64,000 bases of DNA from Gillisia sp. Hel_I_86 (GCF_007827275.1 NZ_VISE01000001.1:3162001-3226000), one strand, 5' to 3'; numbered from the stretch's first letter, positions 1-9,055 are shown. Notes: a model not told the origin generated them from the letters alone. Translations and numbers: made by a program.

Positions 1-424
1 CCACAACGCCCCATACCAGGCCGAGGGTATCGGTGATCGCGTGCCGTTTCCGTCCGTTTATCTTCTTGTTCCCGTCGATGCCCTTCGACTCGGAGGTCAT
101 CGGCCCCGCCTTGACGGACTGGCTGTCGATCGACAGCATACTGGGCGTTGCCCCCTTTCCCTGCCGCTTCCTCTCCATCATGTTCAGCCCTGCGTTCAGC
201 CTTGAAAGGGTGCCGTCCCGGCCCCACTTCCTGAAATGGTAGTAGACGCTCTCCCATTTGGGAAAGCATTCCGGTAGGTTCCGCCATTGGCAGCCGGTGC
301 GCAATATCCAAAGGATGGCGTCGGCAATGTCGCGCAACTTATAGTGGCCCTTGATTTTAACGGGAAGGAATTTTTTCATAATTTCCCACTGTTGGGCAGT
401 CGATCGGGTGTATCTCGATTTCAT
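1..424 (-). CDS. IS5-family transposase, N-terminal part, runs off window
   Basis: The reverse strand from 424 reads MKSRYTRSTAQQWEIM and stays open to the window edge (141 codons). Visible are the short N-terminal helical domain of IS5-type transposases (ending near CQWRNLPECFPKWESVYYHF) and the first catalytic aspartate in SMLSIDSQSVKAG; the other DDE residues lie outside the window. GC is clearly higher than in the neighbouring genes, which suggests recent arrival. The ATG is the only plausible start. The left part of the element cannot be judged here. Family call is confident, exact subgroup is not. Confidence 0.85.
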   Translation of the reverse strand, partial: MKSRYTRSTAQQWEIMKKFLPVKIKGHYKLRDIADAILWILRTGCQWRNLPECFPKWESVYYHFRKWGRDGTLSRLNAGLNMMERKRQGKGATPSMLSIDSQSVKAGPMTSESKGIDGNKKINGRKRHAITDTLGLVWGVV

Positions 425-622
425 AAACTCTGTTTTATTTGTGAACTACAAAGTTTATACTGCCCAACTTTTTTTACAAACTTTCACCCAAATTTGTTTT
501 TAAACATGCTCTTATACTTGTAAAGCTATAGCTTACTTGTAAAATACAGGTATGGGCAATCCATAAAAAAAGTATGGATCGCCCCTACTTTTTTAACATT
601 AAATATATGTCTGAATGCTATG

Positions 623-1306
623 TTATATAAACCCTTTTTCTTTAGCTTTTTGTAGTAATTCTTTATCATAAGGGCTTACAACATCAAAAACTTGTTTCAT
701 ACGGCTTTTGCGTTTTTCTATTGCAGGAAGAGAAAGTAATAAAATTTCCGGAAGGTCTTTCATCATGGTACCAATAGAAAGCTCATGTAATAGCTTTCTA
801 TCAATAGCATCCAAAATCAAATCAGAAGAAACTTCGTTTCTCAGCAATTTGATAATCGTTTTACTATAATACGGTGGGTCCATAATTACTGTTTTAATCG
901 CCCTAACCAATTCTTTGGGATTGATATCATTTTTAACTAAAAACCCATCAGGGTTAAGATTTTTAAAAAGGCTATGAACTCTATAATTATCATTGAAAGT
1001 TGTTGATACTATAATTTTTGTAGTGGGCATCAATTTATTGATTTTCAAACCTAAATCCTCACCCGAAAGTATACTCCTATCTTTTGATGGTGGTAAACTT
1101 ATGTCCAAAAAAACAATATCAAGGTTTTTATTGCTTGACGAGAAATTCATTATTTTTTTATAAGCATCTTCGCAATTATTGGCCTCATCGATATTGAATG
1201 AAAGAGTATCGTTATTTTTCTTGATATAATGGAACGCACTTTTATAGGAATTGGTTATCAAGGGGTGGTCATCAATCAATAGTACAGTGTATAATTTCTT
1301 TTCCAT
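623..1306 (-). CDS. Two-component response regulator, NarL-like
   Basis: 227 aa. Residues about 6-125 form a receiver domain: acidic pair in VLLIDDHPLI, phospho-acceptor Asp in IVFLDISLPPS, conserved Thr in IIVSTTFNDN and Lys in FLVKNDINP. The C-terminal part (about 150-227) is short and contains a helix-rich segment, LSLPAIEKRKSRMKQVF, in the place of the LuxR/NarL helix-turn-helix. It starts 6 bp after the stop of the kinase gene at 1313-3310, so the two are surely co-transcribed and form a cognate pair that transfers phosphate from kinase to regulator. Target genes are unknown. Confidence 0.85.
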   Translation of the reverse strand: MEKKLYTVLLIDDHPLITNSYKSAFHYIKKNNDTLSFNIDEANNCEDAYKKIMNFSSSNKNLDIVFLDISLPPSKDRSILSGEDLGLKINKLMPTTKIIVSTTFNDNYRVHSLFKNLNPDGFLVKNDINPKELVRAIKTVIMDPPYYSKTIIKLLRNEVSSDLILDAIDRKLLHELSIGTMMKDLPEILLLSLPAIEKRKSRMKQVFDVVSPYDKELLQKAKEKGFI

Positions 1307-1312
1307 AATTTT

Positions 1313-3310
1313 CTAATGTATCGGAATTGTGAAATGTACTGTAGTCCCTTTATCTATTTCAGATTGAACGTTAAATCTACCATTCAATTTTTCTATTCGG
1401 GATTTCATGTTTTTAATCCCGATTCCTTTTCTTTGTTTTTTTATATTGAAGCCCGCCCCATTATCGTTTAATTTTACGGTTAAATTGTTTTTTTGAAATG
1501 AAAAACTTAAACTGACATTTTGTGCTCTTGAATATTTAACGACATTCTGTAATGCCTCCTGTAATATTCTATATAGATTTACTTTAATAATTTCATTTAT
1601 TCCACTCCATCCAATATTTTCGTCAATATCTAATTGATATGTAAAGTTACCCAACCGGCTTTTATTTTCAAGAAGCTGCCCTAATATAGAGCTAAAATCA
1701 ATTTCAGAGCTATTGAAGTCAGTATTTAACCTATGGGAAACTTCCCTAATCTCTGCCTCTATACCCTGTAGCTCTTCCAAGAACGACTCATGCTTTTTTA
1801 AGGTATCGCTATCTCCCTTAATCTCCAAAAATCCCAGATCGATCCGTACCCCGAACAGTTTTCCAAGAATGCCGTCGTGCAAGTCCTGGGAAATCCTATT
1901 GCGCTCCTTTGTTTTCTCTTCTTCTAATTTAACCTGCTGTTTCAGGGTTAAAATATAAACTTGCTCGTTGGCTTTTTGCTGTTCGGTTTCTAACAATAAC
2001 TTTTCGGTCCTTGACTTTTGAACCATTATGTAATAGACAAGTGAGATAATTATTATGAGTACTAAAGCACTTATCAATATTAATGTCTTTTGTAGCGACA
2101 GACGCTTGGTCTCCTCAATATACTCATCTGTTTCATAGGCTATTCGGGTGAATTTATTTTGGGTCTTACGATCGATATTTTGCAAGCTATCACTATATGT
2201 GATATACTTACCCAAATAGTCTTCAGCATTTTTAGAATCTAGTTTAGATAATAAATTAAGTGACTTTAAATAATCTTTACTGTTTTTTATTTCCCATGAT
2301 AACACATTTGCTTCTTTGGCGTAATTAATAGCTTTTAAAGAATCTTTGATTATAGCGAAATATTCTGACAAATGAATCTTACTGGTGACAATTCCTGCTT
2401 TGTTATTAGTACTATCCCTAATTTTTAGGGCTCTATAAAAATCTTGTTTTAAATTGGTCGTGTCCCCTTTTAGAAGTTTGCAATACGTTATATTGTCCAA
2501 AACTCTGGCATAACGTTCTATATCTTTTATTTTCAAGCTATCATCTTCTAAAACTTTATCATAGTACGACAATGCTTTTCCGTACTCTCCTTTTTCAACA
2601 TATACATTGCCAATGTTGTTCAAGCTTATTTTATACAAATCAATTTTGTTTTCTAACTTATCTAAATATTCTAACGCTCTGTTATGATAGAATAATGCTC
2701 TGTTATATTCCTTAATGTCATTTTGTAACAATGCCAAATGATTGTATGAGGCATATAGTGCTTCATTCTCTTTTAATAATTTATATTTTGAAATCGCTTT
2801 AACAATTAAAATTTCACTCCCAGAATAGTCTCTGAATCTCCCTTTGATAAATGACATGCCATACAGCATTTTCGCCGAATAATTTTGTTCGTCTATACTT
2901 TCAAAATATTTATATGCCTGATCATAATGATAGTAGGCAGTATCATATACCTCGATTTTTTTATAGTAATTTGCTTCATTCCAATGGATATCAGCTAAAG
3001 CGAAAGTGTCTTTTAATTTTAGTGCTGATTGAAAAGTTTCTTTATTTAATTCCTTAAAACGTAGGGTGTCCTTCAATTTTAAATATTGATAGGCAACTGC
3101 GCTCAAGGTTCGCATATAAAAAGTATCTAATTCCCCGGATTTTAAGGCTGTATGTGCCTTTTCTAAATAAAGTCGTCGTTTTTCTAAAGGAAGTGTTGTA
3201 TTTTTTGAAAATGTAATCCACAAGGAGATGCTATCATTTTTAAAACTGGTAGGCAGTTCAAACTTGTTTTCGTTATCATGACCACAATTCATTAAAATGA
3301 GACATAACAA
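1313..3310 (-). CDS. TPR-containing sensor histidine kinase (HisKA_3 type)
   Basis: 665 aa. The N-terminus has a lipobox-like LILMNC, so it may be a lipoprotein or signal-anchored. Residues about 40-390 are tetratricopeptide-like repeats (for example ALFYHNRALEYLDKLENK and GEYGKALSYYDKVLED), then one membrane helix (LILISALVLIIIISLVYYIM), a coiled coil, the HisKA_3 box with phospho-accepting His in RISQDLHDGILG, and a HATPase domain with G box GAGFNIKKQRKGIGIKNM. This is the common Bacteroidota design with a periplasmic TPR sensor and cytoplasmic NarL-class kinase. It is first in an operon with the regulator at 623-1306. Ligand unknown. Confidence 0.9.
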   Translation of the reverse strand: MLCLILMNCGHDNENKFELPTSFKNDSISLWITFSKNTTLPLEKRRLYLEKAHTALKSGELDTFYMRTLSAVAYQYLKLKDTLRFKELNKETFQSALKLKDTFALADIHWNEANYYKKIEVYDTAYYHYDQAYKYFESIDEQNYSAKMLYGMSFIKGRFRDYSGSEILIVKAISKYKLLKENEALYASYNHLALLQNDIKEYNRALFYHNRALEYLDKLENKIDLYKISLNNIGNVYVEKGEYGKALSYYDKVLEDDSLKIKDIERYARVLDNITYCKLLKGDTTNLKQDFYRALKIRDSTNNKAGIVTSKIHLSEYFAIIKDSLKAINYAKEANVLSWEIKNSKDYLKSLNLLSKLDSKNAEDYLGKYITYSDSLQNIDRKTQNKFTRIAYETDEYIEETKRLSLQKTLILISALVLIIIISLVYYIMVQKSRTEKLLLETEQQKANEQVYILTLKQQVKLEEEKTKERNRISQDLHDGILGKLFGVRIDLGFLEIKGDSDTLKKHESFLEELQGIEAEIREVSHRLNTDFNSSEIDFSSILGQLLENKSRLGNFTYQLDIDENIGWSGINEIIKVNLYRILQEALQNVVKYSRAQNVSLSFSFQKNNLTVKLNDNGAGFNIKKQRKGIGIKNMKSRIEKLNGRFNVQSEIDKGTTVHFTIPIH

Positions 3311-3365
3311 TATGAGATTTATTTTGTTTCGTGTTTTAATTATATAATATTTAAAAGAACAAAAC

Positions 3366-3410
3366 TAAAAAAAGCCCTTAACAATTGTGCTAAAGGCTGT
3401 TGTTTTTTAA
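3366..3410. terminator. Bidirectional hairpin terminator
   Basis: An AGCC/GGCT stem with an A run on its left and a T run on its right lies between the kinase gene start and the small lipoprotein gene. It would end transcription of the 3418-3579 gene on the minus strand. Inferred from sequence only. Confidence 0.5.
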
Positions 3411-3417
3411 AATTCTG

Positions 3418-3579
3418 TTATCCTTTTTCCGTTTGGTCAACATGATCGTCAGTTTCCCCTGTTGCTTGTACGTTTTTTGTTGCGTTTGTTTCAGTTTTCT
3501 CTGTAATATCATCGGCCGTACAAGAAACAATAAGATTGAAGAATAAGATTAAAATAAAGAAACTTTTTAAGATTTTCAT
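3418..3579 (-). CDS. Small lipoprotein of unknown function
   Basis: About 53 aa when started at the internal Met at 3579 (MKILKSFFILILFFNLIVSC), which gives a textbook type II signal ending at the lipobox Cys. A longer in-frame start at 3624 would put 15 unlikely residues in front of the signal. The mature part is only about 34 residues, Thr/Glu/Asp-rich, ending in DDHVDQTEKG. No family recognised. It stands alone between the kinase and the LytTR regulator. Confidence 0.5.
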   Translation of the reverse strand: MKILKSFFILILFFNLIVSCTADDITEKTETNATKNVQATGETDDHVDQTEKG

Positions 3580-3792
3580 AATACATAATTTTAAGATTGA
3601 ACAATAGTCTGCCATGCCGTACACACAGCAGTTTTATAAAATTGCGCACAATGAAAAGCGTTGTTGTTTTTGTAACGCTAGTGAAGCTTCAAAACTAAAA
3701 TAATATCTAAAAGAGAAGGCAACCTCCCTAAAAAGAGATGTTTAGCAAAACCCTCACACCTATGAGGGAAACCGCCATTTTATATAGGGAAA

Positions 3793-4518
3793 TCAATTCA
3801 AGGTAATAAATGCCTTATTTGACAGTGAAGCATTAATAAAATCGATGTTATGTATAAAGGTTTTTGTAAACGGGATTTTAAAAGAATGGTTTTTAATGAT
3901 GCAAACTGCCTTGCCGTAATGAATTCTTGAAATGAATTTACTGTTTATAATATAACTTTTATGGATTCTTAAAAAATTTTGTGGCAGAGTATCCTCAAAA
4001 GTCTTTAATGTTTTGTAAGCTCCAATTACAGAACCATCCCGCATATGGAAATCAGTCGTATTATTATCTGCCTTTAAAAACAGTATATCATCAATATTTA
4101 AATATTGATAGTCTTTATTCGATTTAAGGCATATCGTTTCACACGTTTCTGATGGCTTTCTTTTTATATATTTTAAAACGCTTCTACTTACTGCGAGTTC
4201 CGTTAAAGGTTTTAACAAGTAATCGAAAAAATCATATCTATAAGCTTTATAAGCATATTCCTCTGAAGATGATAACCCAATAAAAACTGGCAGATTTTTG
4301 CTATGCTGATTTATATCCAAAAGAAATTCAGGTAAGTTATCAATGGTATCATCAATATCTAAAAAGACAATGTCTGGAGTGTTTTTGAGTATCAAGATAA
4401 GTGCTTCTTCTAGATTTTTAAAACTTCCCAAAAATTTAATCTCATCAAAACTATCCACTATAGTTCTTAGACATTTTGTTGCCTTAACATCTTTTTCTAT
4501 GATGATATAATTTTTCAA
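3793..4518 (-). CDS. LytTR-family response regulator
   Basis: 241 aa. Residues 1-115 form a receiver-like domain (DIVFLDIDDTI carries the phospho-acceptor Asp; Lys in YLLKPLTE). Residues about 135-235 are a LytTR DNA-binding domain: ICLKSNKDYQYLNIDDILFL, GAYKTLKTFEDTLP, FLRIHKSYIINSKFI. These proteins bind direct repeats upstream of target genes. No kinase of the LytS/YehU type lies next to it, so its partner is elsewhere or it responds to the kinase at 1313-3310 (inference). Confidence 0.88.
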   Translation of the reverse strand: MKNYIIIEKDVKATKCLRTIVDSFDEIKFLGSFKNLEEALILILKNTPDIVFLDIDDTIDNLPEFLLDINQHSKNLPVFIGLSSSEEYAYKAYRYDFFDYLLKPLTELAVSRSVLKYIKRKPSETCETICLKSNKDYQYLNIDDILFLKADNNTTDFHMRDGSVIGAYKTLKTFEDTLPQNFLRIHKSYIINSKFISRIHYGKAVCIIKNHSFKIPFTKTFIHNIDFINASLSNKAFITLN

Positions 4519-4664
4519 AATCGGGATACATAAATATGCCTCAAAATATATTTAAAGATAATGTAACTGTGGTATGGGTGAGCAGTAAAAATAGTATGGG
4601 TTGCAGATACCAGTTGTCATTAAATTTTAAGGAATTTTCTATTTCATATTAAACACAATACAAA

Positions 4665-5174
4665 ATGAAAATTTATAAAGCTTTAGTAAAAAACTAGATG
4701 ATGAATTGGACATATTAAAAATAGAAGACACCTTGCCAAAAGCAGAAAAAGGAATCAAACTCACAAAGCAAGCTTTAAAGGAAATTAGGATTATTATTGC
4801 TGAATATGAGTTTGAAAAGAAACAGGAAGAAATCTATTTCTTCAAGAACATCAAACCTAAGATATATAGGCAAGCTCATTTATTATGTCAAATTGTTCAA
4901 TATAGAAGGAAAACGTCCCAGGAGGAGCAGTAAATCACAAATAAAATATCTGAAAAACCATATTTATAAATTACGGACCTATCTTAACGATGACCTGAAC
5001 TTTTACCATTATAACCGCCGTGGTACGAACACATTTGATGAACATTATTTTTTAAGGGGTAAGACAGACTTACGTTTATATCCAGACACGTTTCTGGTAC
5101 TTGAATTGAATAAAATATTAATTAAAGGATGCATCTATTTAATTTACAATAATCGTAACCGATCTTTAAAATAA
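4665..5174 (+). pseudogene. rteC: rteC-like regulator, frameshifted
   Basis: ATG at 4665 reads MKIYKALVK and breaks in an A run at about 4688-4694; the next frame continues DDELDILKIEDTLPKAEKGI to about 4915, and a third frame carries the conserved RteC-type segment FYHYNRRGTNTFDEHYF and DLRLYPDTFLVLELN up to the stop near 5174. At least two frameshifts are needed to join these pieces. RteC is the regulator of excision and transfer in CTnDOT-like elements, so this is a decayed control gene beside the integrase of element 3. The family call rests on the hYN/F..D..YFxR pattern and position, not on a search. Confidence 0.65.
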
Positions 5175-6368
5175 TTTTGACATATCCTCACTTAATTTAC
5201 TTTCTAATACCCTGGCATAAATCTGTGTAGTTGAAAGCTTAGAATGCCCTAATAATTTCGAAACAGATTCTATAGGGATACCTTTTGAAAGAGTTACAGT
5301 AGTGGCAAATGTATGTCGAGCTACATGAAAAGTCAATTTCTTTTTTAATTTCACACTTTTAGCAATCTCCTTTAAATATTCATTTGTTTTCTGGTTGGAA
5401 TAAACTGGCAGCAAACATCCTGAACATTCGGCATGTATTACATATTTTTTTATTATTTCCATAGCCTTGGGAAGAATTGGAATTTTTACTGGTTTTGCAG
5501 TTTTCTCCCTTGCCGTAAATATCCATTCTCTGCCATCAATTCCAATTACAATATGCTCCGGTTTTAAATTCTTTGCATCTATCCAAGATAAACCTGTGTA
5601 GCAGGAGAATATAAAGACATCCCGGGTTTGCTGATGGTTTAGTTTATTAAAAGGTTGGTTTTCTATGCTTTTTAATTCAGCCTCGTTTAGAAATGCTCTC
5701 TCAGATGTTTTGAATTTCAGTGTGAATTTTGCAAAGGGGTCTTTTTCTACCCATTCCAATTTCTGAGCAAGGTTTATAAGTTTTTTTAAACGCTCCAAAT
5801 GTTTCATCACTCCATTGTTCGTTGGAGCTTTTCTAGTCCTTTTTGGCTTATAGGTTCGTAAGAAATGTTCGAAGTCTGTGATGAACTGGTAATTTATCTG
5901 TTTGAGGTAAATATCTTCGGACTTAAACTGTTTGATCAAGAATTTATATAAATACTGTTCGGTAGTATAGTAATTCTTCATTGTACCATACTTTAATATG
6001 GACTTCATATTTTCAGTATGATAGTTTAAAAGCTCTGAGAGTTTCTTAAAAGAATCATCTGCTCCTAAATAACGTTCCTTTATAGCGCTAACATTTAAAA
6101 GCTTGTTCTCGTTTTGAAGCTGCCGGAAGGACTCGTAGATCTTATTGTAGATTCTATCCAAAGAACCATTCACTTGGATACTTTCTGAGCTGCTCCCCCT
6201 GAGGCGGCTTTTGCGCTCATCCCATAGGTTTAGGGTAATTCTACGTTGCAAGCTCAGTTCAATTCGCTCACCGTTTAAGGTAATTCTAGCATAAAGGGGA
6301 GCTTTGCCATTTTTGGCTTTACTGGATTTTGGGATAAAGACGATCCCAAAGGTCACCGAATTTCTCAT
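5166..6368 (-). CDS. Tyrosine integrase of element 3
   Basis: About 400 aa from the Met at 6368 (MRNSVTFGIVFIPKS); an upstream in-frame start at 6413 adds 15 residues that do not match its two homologues in this window. Domains: N-terminal arm-binding domain (PLYARITLNGERIELSLQRR), SAM-like core-binding domain (about 100-200), catalytic domain with HVARH, LLGHSKLSTTQIY nucleophile region. The first catalytic Arg position reads TGLSWID, lacking Arg, as in CTnDOT-type integrases. It sits next to a copy of the tRNA-Pro 3' end at 6570. Homologues at 52342 and 58889 serve the neighbouring elements. Confidence 0.92.
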   Translation of the reverse strand: MRNSVTFGIVFIPKSSKAKNGKAPLYARITLNGERIELSLQRRITLNLWDERKSRLRGSSSESIQVNGSLDRIYNKIYESFRQLQNENKLLNVSAIKERYLGADDSFKKLSELLNYHTENMKSILKYGTMKNYYTTEQYLYKFLIKQFKSEDIYLKQINYQFITDFEHFLRTYKPKRTRKAPTNNGVMKHLERLKKLINLAQKLEWVEKDPFAKFTLKFKTSERAFLNEAELKSIENQPFNKLNHQQTRDVFIFSCYTGLSWIDAKNLKPEHIVIGIDGREWIFTAREKTAKPVKIPILPKAMEIIKKYVIHAECSGCLLPVYSNQKTNEYLKEIAKSVKLKKKLTFHVARHTFATTVTLSKGIPIESVSKLLGHSKLSTTQIYARVLESKLSEDMSKLF

Positions 6369-6569
6369 AATAATCGTTTTCAGGTTAAACAAATGCGTGA
6401 AAACGAAAGTCAAATCAACAATCTGGGCAATATCCCAAAATAATAAGAGGTCACCGAATCGGACTCATTTTATATGATTTAGCATCAAATACTATGAATG
6501 ACCAAAAATCACAAAACCTTGATAATCATAAGATTAACAAGGTTTTGATACCATTTGGTAATGGTCTTG

Positions 6570-6582
6570 GTCGGGGTGGCAG
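6570..6582. other. Attachment site, copy of tRNA-Pro 3' end (junction element 3/element 2)
   Basis: GTCGGGGTGGCAG here equals the 3' end of tRNA-Pro at 60317-60329. It lies 200 bp upstream of the integrase start, as at the other two copies (53780 and 60317). The 523-bp gap 6414-6936 holds this site, candidate arm repeats (GGTCACCGAATCGG near 6449; AGGTGACCGATTAGGTAAC at 6644-6662) and no gene. Confidence 0.8.
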
Positions 6583-6879
6583 ACTTGATCGTGATTCCCC
6601 GTATCCCTTTAAATTCAATACTTCTCTTAATTTCTATTTCTTCAGGTGACCGATTAGGTAACTTTTAAAATGATATGAAATAGGTTTATTTATGTGTAAA
6701 TTAAATAAAAATAGAACACAAAACAAAAATAGAATTAACTAACTGGGTTAATTTATCAGTTTAGAATGATCAATCTTTTTAGCATAACACCATTTATCGA
6801 AGTAATATTGTGAAGTTGGATCAGGTACAATATATAAACCTGATTCTGTCAACTTTTTTAAGGGGGTAGTTTCCACAAT

Positions 6880-6914
6880 AAAAAAACCCTGCATAAAAAA
6901 CATTCTATACAGGG
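6880..6914 (-). terminator. Rho-independent terminator of the XRE gene
   Basis: On the minus strand a CCCTG/CAGGG stem closes an AT-rich loop and is followed by seven U. It lies 22 bp after the stop of the regulator gene at 6937. Confidence 0.7.
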
Positions 6915-6936
6915 TCAACTATTATGAAAACTAAAA

Positions 6937-7317
6937 TTATTTTTTCTTCAAAAGCTCTTCCAAATAAACCACCTTATCCTTTTCAGCTTGGACAAGTCTT
7001 TCATATAGTTCAACTACTTTATCTAATGGATTGAAAGTGCAGTGGTTATTAAAAGTTCCTTCACTACTATCTTGAAAATTATTAAAGAAATTTATTGCTG
7101 CTTCCTCCGAAAATGCTTCAATAGCCTCTTTTGTAACACCAAGAACTTTGGCTACTTCCTTAAGCTTAGCATCATCTAAAGTTTCACTCTGTTCTATATG
7201 AGAAACACTTTGTTGGCTAATACCTAATTGTTCTGCAAGGGTTTCTTGTTTCATGCCACGAAGCTCCCTGATGCGGGCAATCTTACGGCCTATATGATTT
7301 GGTTTTGTTGTTGTCAT
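6937..7317 (-). CDS. XRE-family helix-turn-helix regulator
   Basis: 126 aa. Residues 8-65 are a Cro/CI-type HTH (IARIRELRGMKQETLAEQLG then ISQQSVSHIEQSE). The C-terminal half is helical and Lys/Glu-rich (KVVELYERLVQAEKDKVVYL), probably for dimerisation. It is divergent from the four-gene operon at 7463-9055 and shares a 145-bp intergenic region that holds two matching half-palindromes (7359-7391), so it most likely represses itself and that operon (inference). Confidence 0.88.
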   Translation of the reverse strand: MTTTKPNHIGRKIARIRELRGMKQETLAEQLGISQQSVSHIEQSETLDDAKLKEVAKVLGVTKEAIEAFSEEAAINFFNNFQDSSEGTFNNHCTFNPLDKVVELYERLVQAEKDKVVYLEELLKKK

Positions 7318-7358
7318 AACTCAAATATAAGTATTCTTTTTCAAAAAATAAATGGATG

Positions 7359-7391
7359 ACCCTCTCGGGTATAAAACAAACCCTCACGGGT
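7359..7391. promoter_or_regulatory. Two-site operator candidate for the XRE regulator
   Basis: ACCCTCTCGGGT (7359-7370) and ACCCTCACGGGT (7380-7391) are near-perfect palindromic repeats spaced 21 bp centre to centre, two helical turns, in the divergent promoter region between 7317 and 7463. This is a typical layout for two repressor dimers. Binding is inferred. Confidence 0.55.
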
Positions 7392-7462
7392 AAATTACCA
7401 AGTCTTTTGGTTCGGTACGGCATTCCCTAATCTTAACTTGATAATAATAAAAGGAGCAAATT

Positions 7463-7807
7463 ATGGAAAAGCAAAATATTGAAACCGAAAAGCTTTTAGG
7501 AATTAAGAAATTACTGGATAATCATAAAGAGTTATTAAAAATTGATCCAAAGAAAGACAAGCTAAAACAGCAAGTAATTCAAGTTAAAGATAATCAAGAA
7601 TTACTGATGAAAGTTTCAGCAATGATTGAAGTTTGCGTAGTTGCCTTAGAGGGTGAAAATTCTTTTACACCTCTCCACAAGATTAATGTTGACGCTAAAG
7701 TAAGTGCCACGATTGTTCTTGAATTCGCCCTTGAATTATTGCCATATGGTCAGATGCAATGTTTAGATCACATTGAAGAATTAATCAAATCTTCAAACAA
7801 TTTTTAA
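7463..7807 (+). CDS. Small helical protein, paralogue of 8717-9055 product
   Basis: 114 aa, preceded by a strong ribosome site (AAGGAG, 7451-7456). Not recognised by family. It aligns with the fourth gene of the same operon: NQELLMKVSAMIEVCVVALE against HLELMYLITNLIKVCILALE, and LELLPYGQMQCLDHIEELI against LQLIPFEEHQFIDQVVDLL. First gene of a four-gene operon with divergent XRE control. Two paralogues flanking a nucleotidyltransferase-like and a HEPN-like gene suggest a structural or antitoxin role, but nothing in the sequence proves it. Confidence 0.6.
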   Translation: MEKQNIETEKLLGIKKLLDNHKELLKIDPKKDKLKQQVIQVKDNQELLMKVSAMIEVCVVALEGENSFTPLHKINVDAKVSATIVLEFALELLPYGQMQCLDHIEELIKSSNNF

Positions 7808-7845
7808 AACAAACGCAAAAAGAAATATTTTAAAAATTTGAAGTC

Positions 7846-8277
7846 ATGAAAAGTTATGCCACTTTAGATAAAAACCTAGCTCAGGTAGTAGCCATTATTA
7901 AGTGCAAAGTTCAGTTGCACTCTATTTATCTAATAGGATCGAGTAAAAAGACTATTTCTAAGAAATATATCCTTGATCCAGAATTGGGAAATATTAAAAA
8001 AGGTGAATTCTCCTATTCACTTTTGGTTATCACCCACGAGTTTGTTTCTGACCCAAAAACTTTCATGAATGATGTTTTCAATAAAACAGGGGAGAAAAGT
8101 GAAGTGTTTACTATTCATTATACGTTAAATGATATAAAGTACCGATTGAGGCATGGCGACAATTTTATCAGTCGTATTCTTTCTTCTGAAAATGAAATAT
8201 ATTGTTCTGAACGCTTGTTGCCTTGTGGATATTGCTATCATCCAAAAATGTATTCCATGATTAAAAAAGAATGGTAA
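7846..8277 (+). CDS. Nucleotidyltransferase-like (MNT-type) protein, degenerate active site
   Basis: 143 aa. The segment SIYLIGSSKKTI followed about 20 residues later by EFSYSLLVITHEF resembles the GS...D.D fold core of minimal nucleotidyltransferases, where the second strand normally reads DYDLLVI; here the aspartates are replaced by Ser. The rest (FTIHYTLNDIKYRLRHGDNF) fits the longer Bacteroidota nucleotidyltransferase/HEPN proteins. It lies 39 bp after the first gene and 6 bp before the HEPN-like gene. In MNT/HEPN pairs the MNT protein is the antitoxin. Fold assignment is by eye and moderate. Confidence 0.5.
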   Translation: MKSYATLDKNLAQVVAIIKCKVQLHSIYLIGSSKKTISKKYILDPELGNIKKGEFSYSLLVITHEFVSDPKTFMNDVFNKTGEKSEVFTIHYTLNDIKYRLRHGDNFISRILSSENEIYCSERLLPCGYCYHPKMYSMIKKEW

Positions 8278-8283
8278 TTTCGT

Positions 8284-8703
8284 ATGAACCGGGCTTATTA
8301 CTTTAAAGATAAAGTAGATGTGTGCGACGATATCTATGATGAAACAGCAAGGGTGCTTTTAATCTCTCAATCACTAGCGCAATCTTGTGCCGCATTATTA
8401 TATGTCTTTTGGGAGTATAAACCTAGTTACTATGATCTACGGGTTCTAATAAATCTTTGCGGTAATTTCTGCAATAGCCCTAAGATACTATTCCCTAAAA
8501 AGTCTTTTCGATCAAAGCGAGTATTTCATGCGCTATGCCATGCCCAGTACAATGTTAATTTTAAATCAGTTGACGACGTTTCTATAGAGGACAGTAATTA
8601 TGCACAGCGATTATGCCGTAGGTTTCTTGAAAAAGTGGCTAATGAAGGAGAAAAGAAACTTCAAGAATTAGAATCCCTCCACAGAGAATTCAAAGTTCAA
8701 TAA
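8284..8703 (+). CDS. HEPN-like helical protein
   Basis: 139 aa, all-helical. The layout NRAYYFKDKVDVCDDIYDET followed by ALLYVFWEYKPSYYDLRVLI resembles HEPN domains that follow MNT domains in Bacteroidota. A clean RX4-6H ribonuclease motif is not obvious; the nearest candidate is RVFHALCH. It starts 6 bp after the MNT-like gene, so translation is probably coupled. With that neighbour it may form a split MNT/HEPN toxin-antitoxin or defence unit. Alternative: a plain element-maintenance protein. Confidence 0.45.
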   Translation: MNRAYYFKDKVDVCDDIYDETARVLLISQSLAQSCAALLYVFWEYKPSYYDLRVLINLCGNFCNSPKILFPKKSFRSKRVFHALCHAQYNVNFKSVDDVSIEDSNYAQRLCRRFLEKVANEGEKKLQELESLHREFKVQ

Positions 8704-8716
8704 AAACAACTTTAAA

Positions 8717-9055
8717 ATGAAAAGGAAAAGAATACTCAAAAAACTAAATAAGATCAAACAAGAACATCTTATCCATTTGACTCCACGAAAGAACAAGAAA
8801 GGCAAGTATTATTCGGGAACTTTTCAGGTTCAGAATCATTTAGAACTAATGTATTTGATTACTAATCTTATCAAAGTGTGTATCCTCGCGTTAGAGGAAA
8901 ATGAATGTTTAAACGATAAACAAATACCCCAACCGAAATATAATGTTAATGAAGTATTGCGCCACACATTGCAACTTATTCCCTTTGAGGAGCACCAATT
9001 TATTGATCAGGTCGTAGACTTACTAGATAACCTAAACGGAGACAATGATGGTTAA
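8717..9055 (+). CDS. Small helical protein, paralogue of 7463-7807 product
   Basis: 112 aa, basic N-terminus (MKRKRILKKLNKIKQ), acidic C-terminus (NLNGDNDG). It shares the core of the first gene of the operon (HLELMYLITNLIKVCILALE; QFIDQVVDLLDNL) but has a Lys-rich linker where that one is plain. Last gene of the operon; no clear terminator follows. Function unknown. Confidence 0.55.
   Translation: MKRKRILKKLNKIKQEHLIHLTPRKNKKGKYYSGTFQVQNHLELMYLITNLIKVCILALEENECLNDKQIPQPKYNVNEVLRHTLQLIPFEEHQFIDQVVDLLDNLNGDNDG

Noticed and set aside
1-242. Plus-strand 69-residue ORF at the window start
   Set aside because: It is the opposite strand of a clear IS5 transposase gene.
4706-5174. Two separate small genes
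   Set aside because: The two overlapping frames plus an upstream piece read as one RteC-like protein broken by frameshifts.
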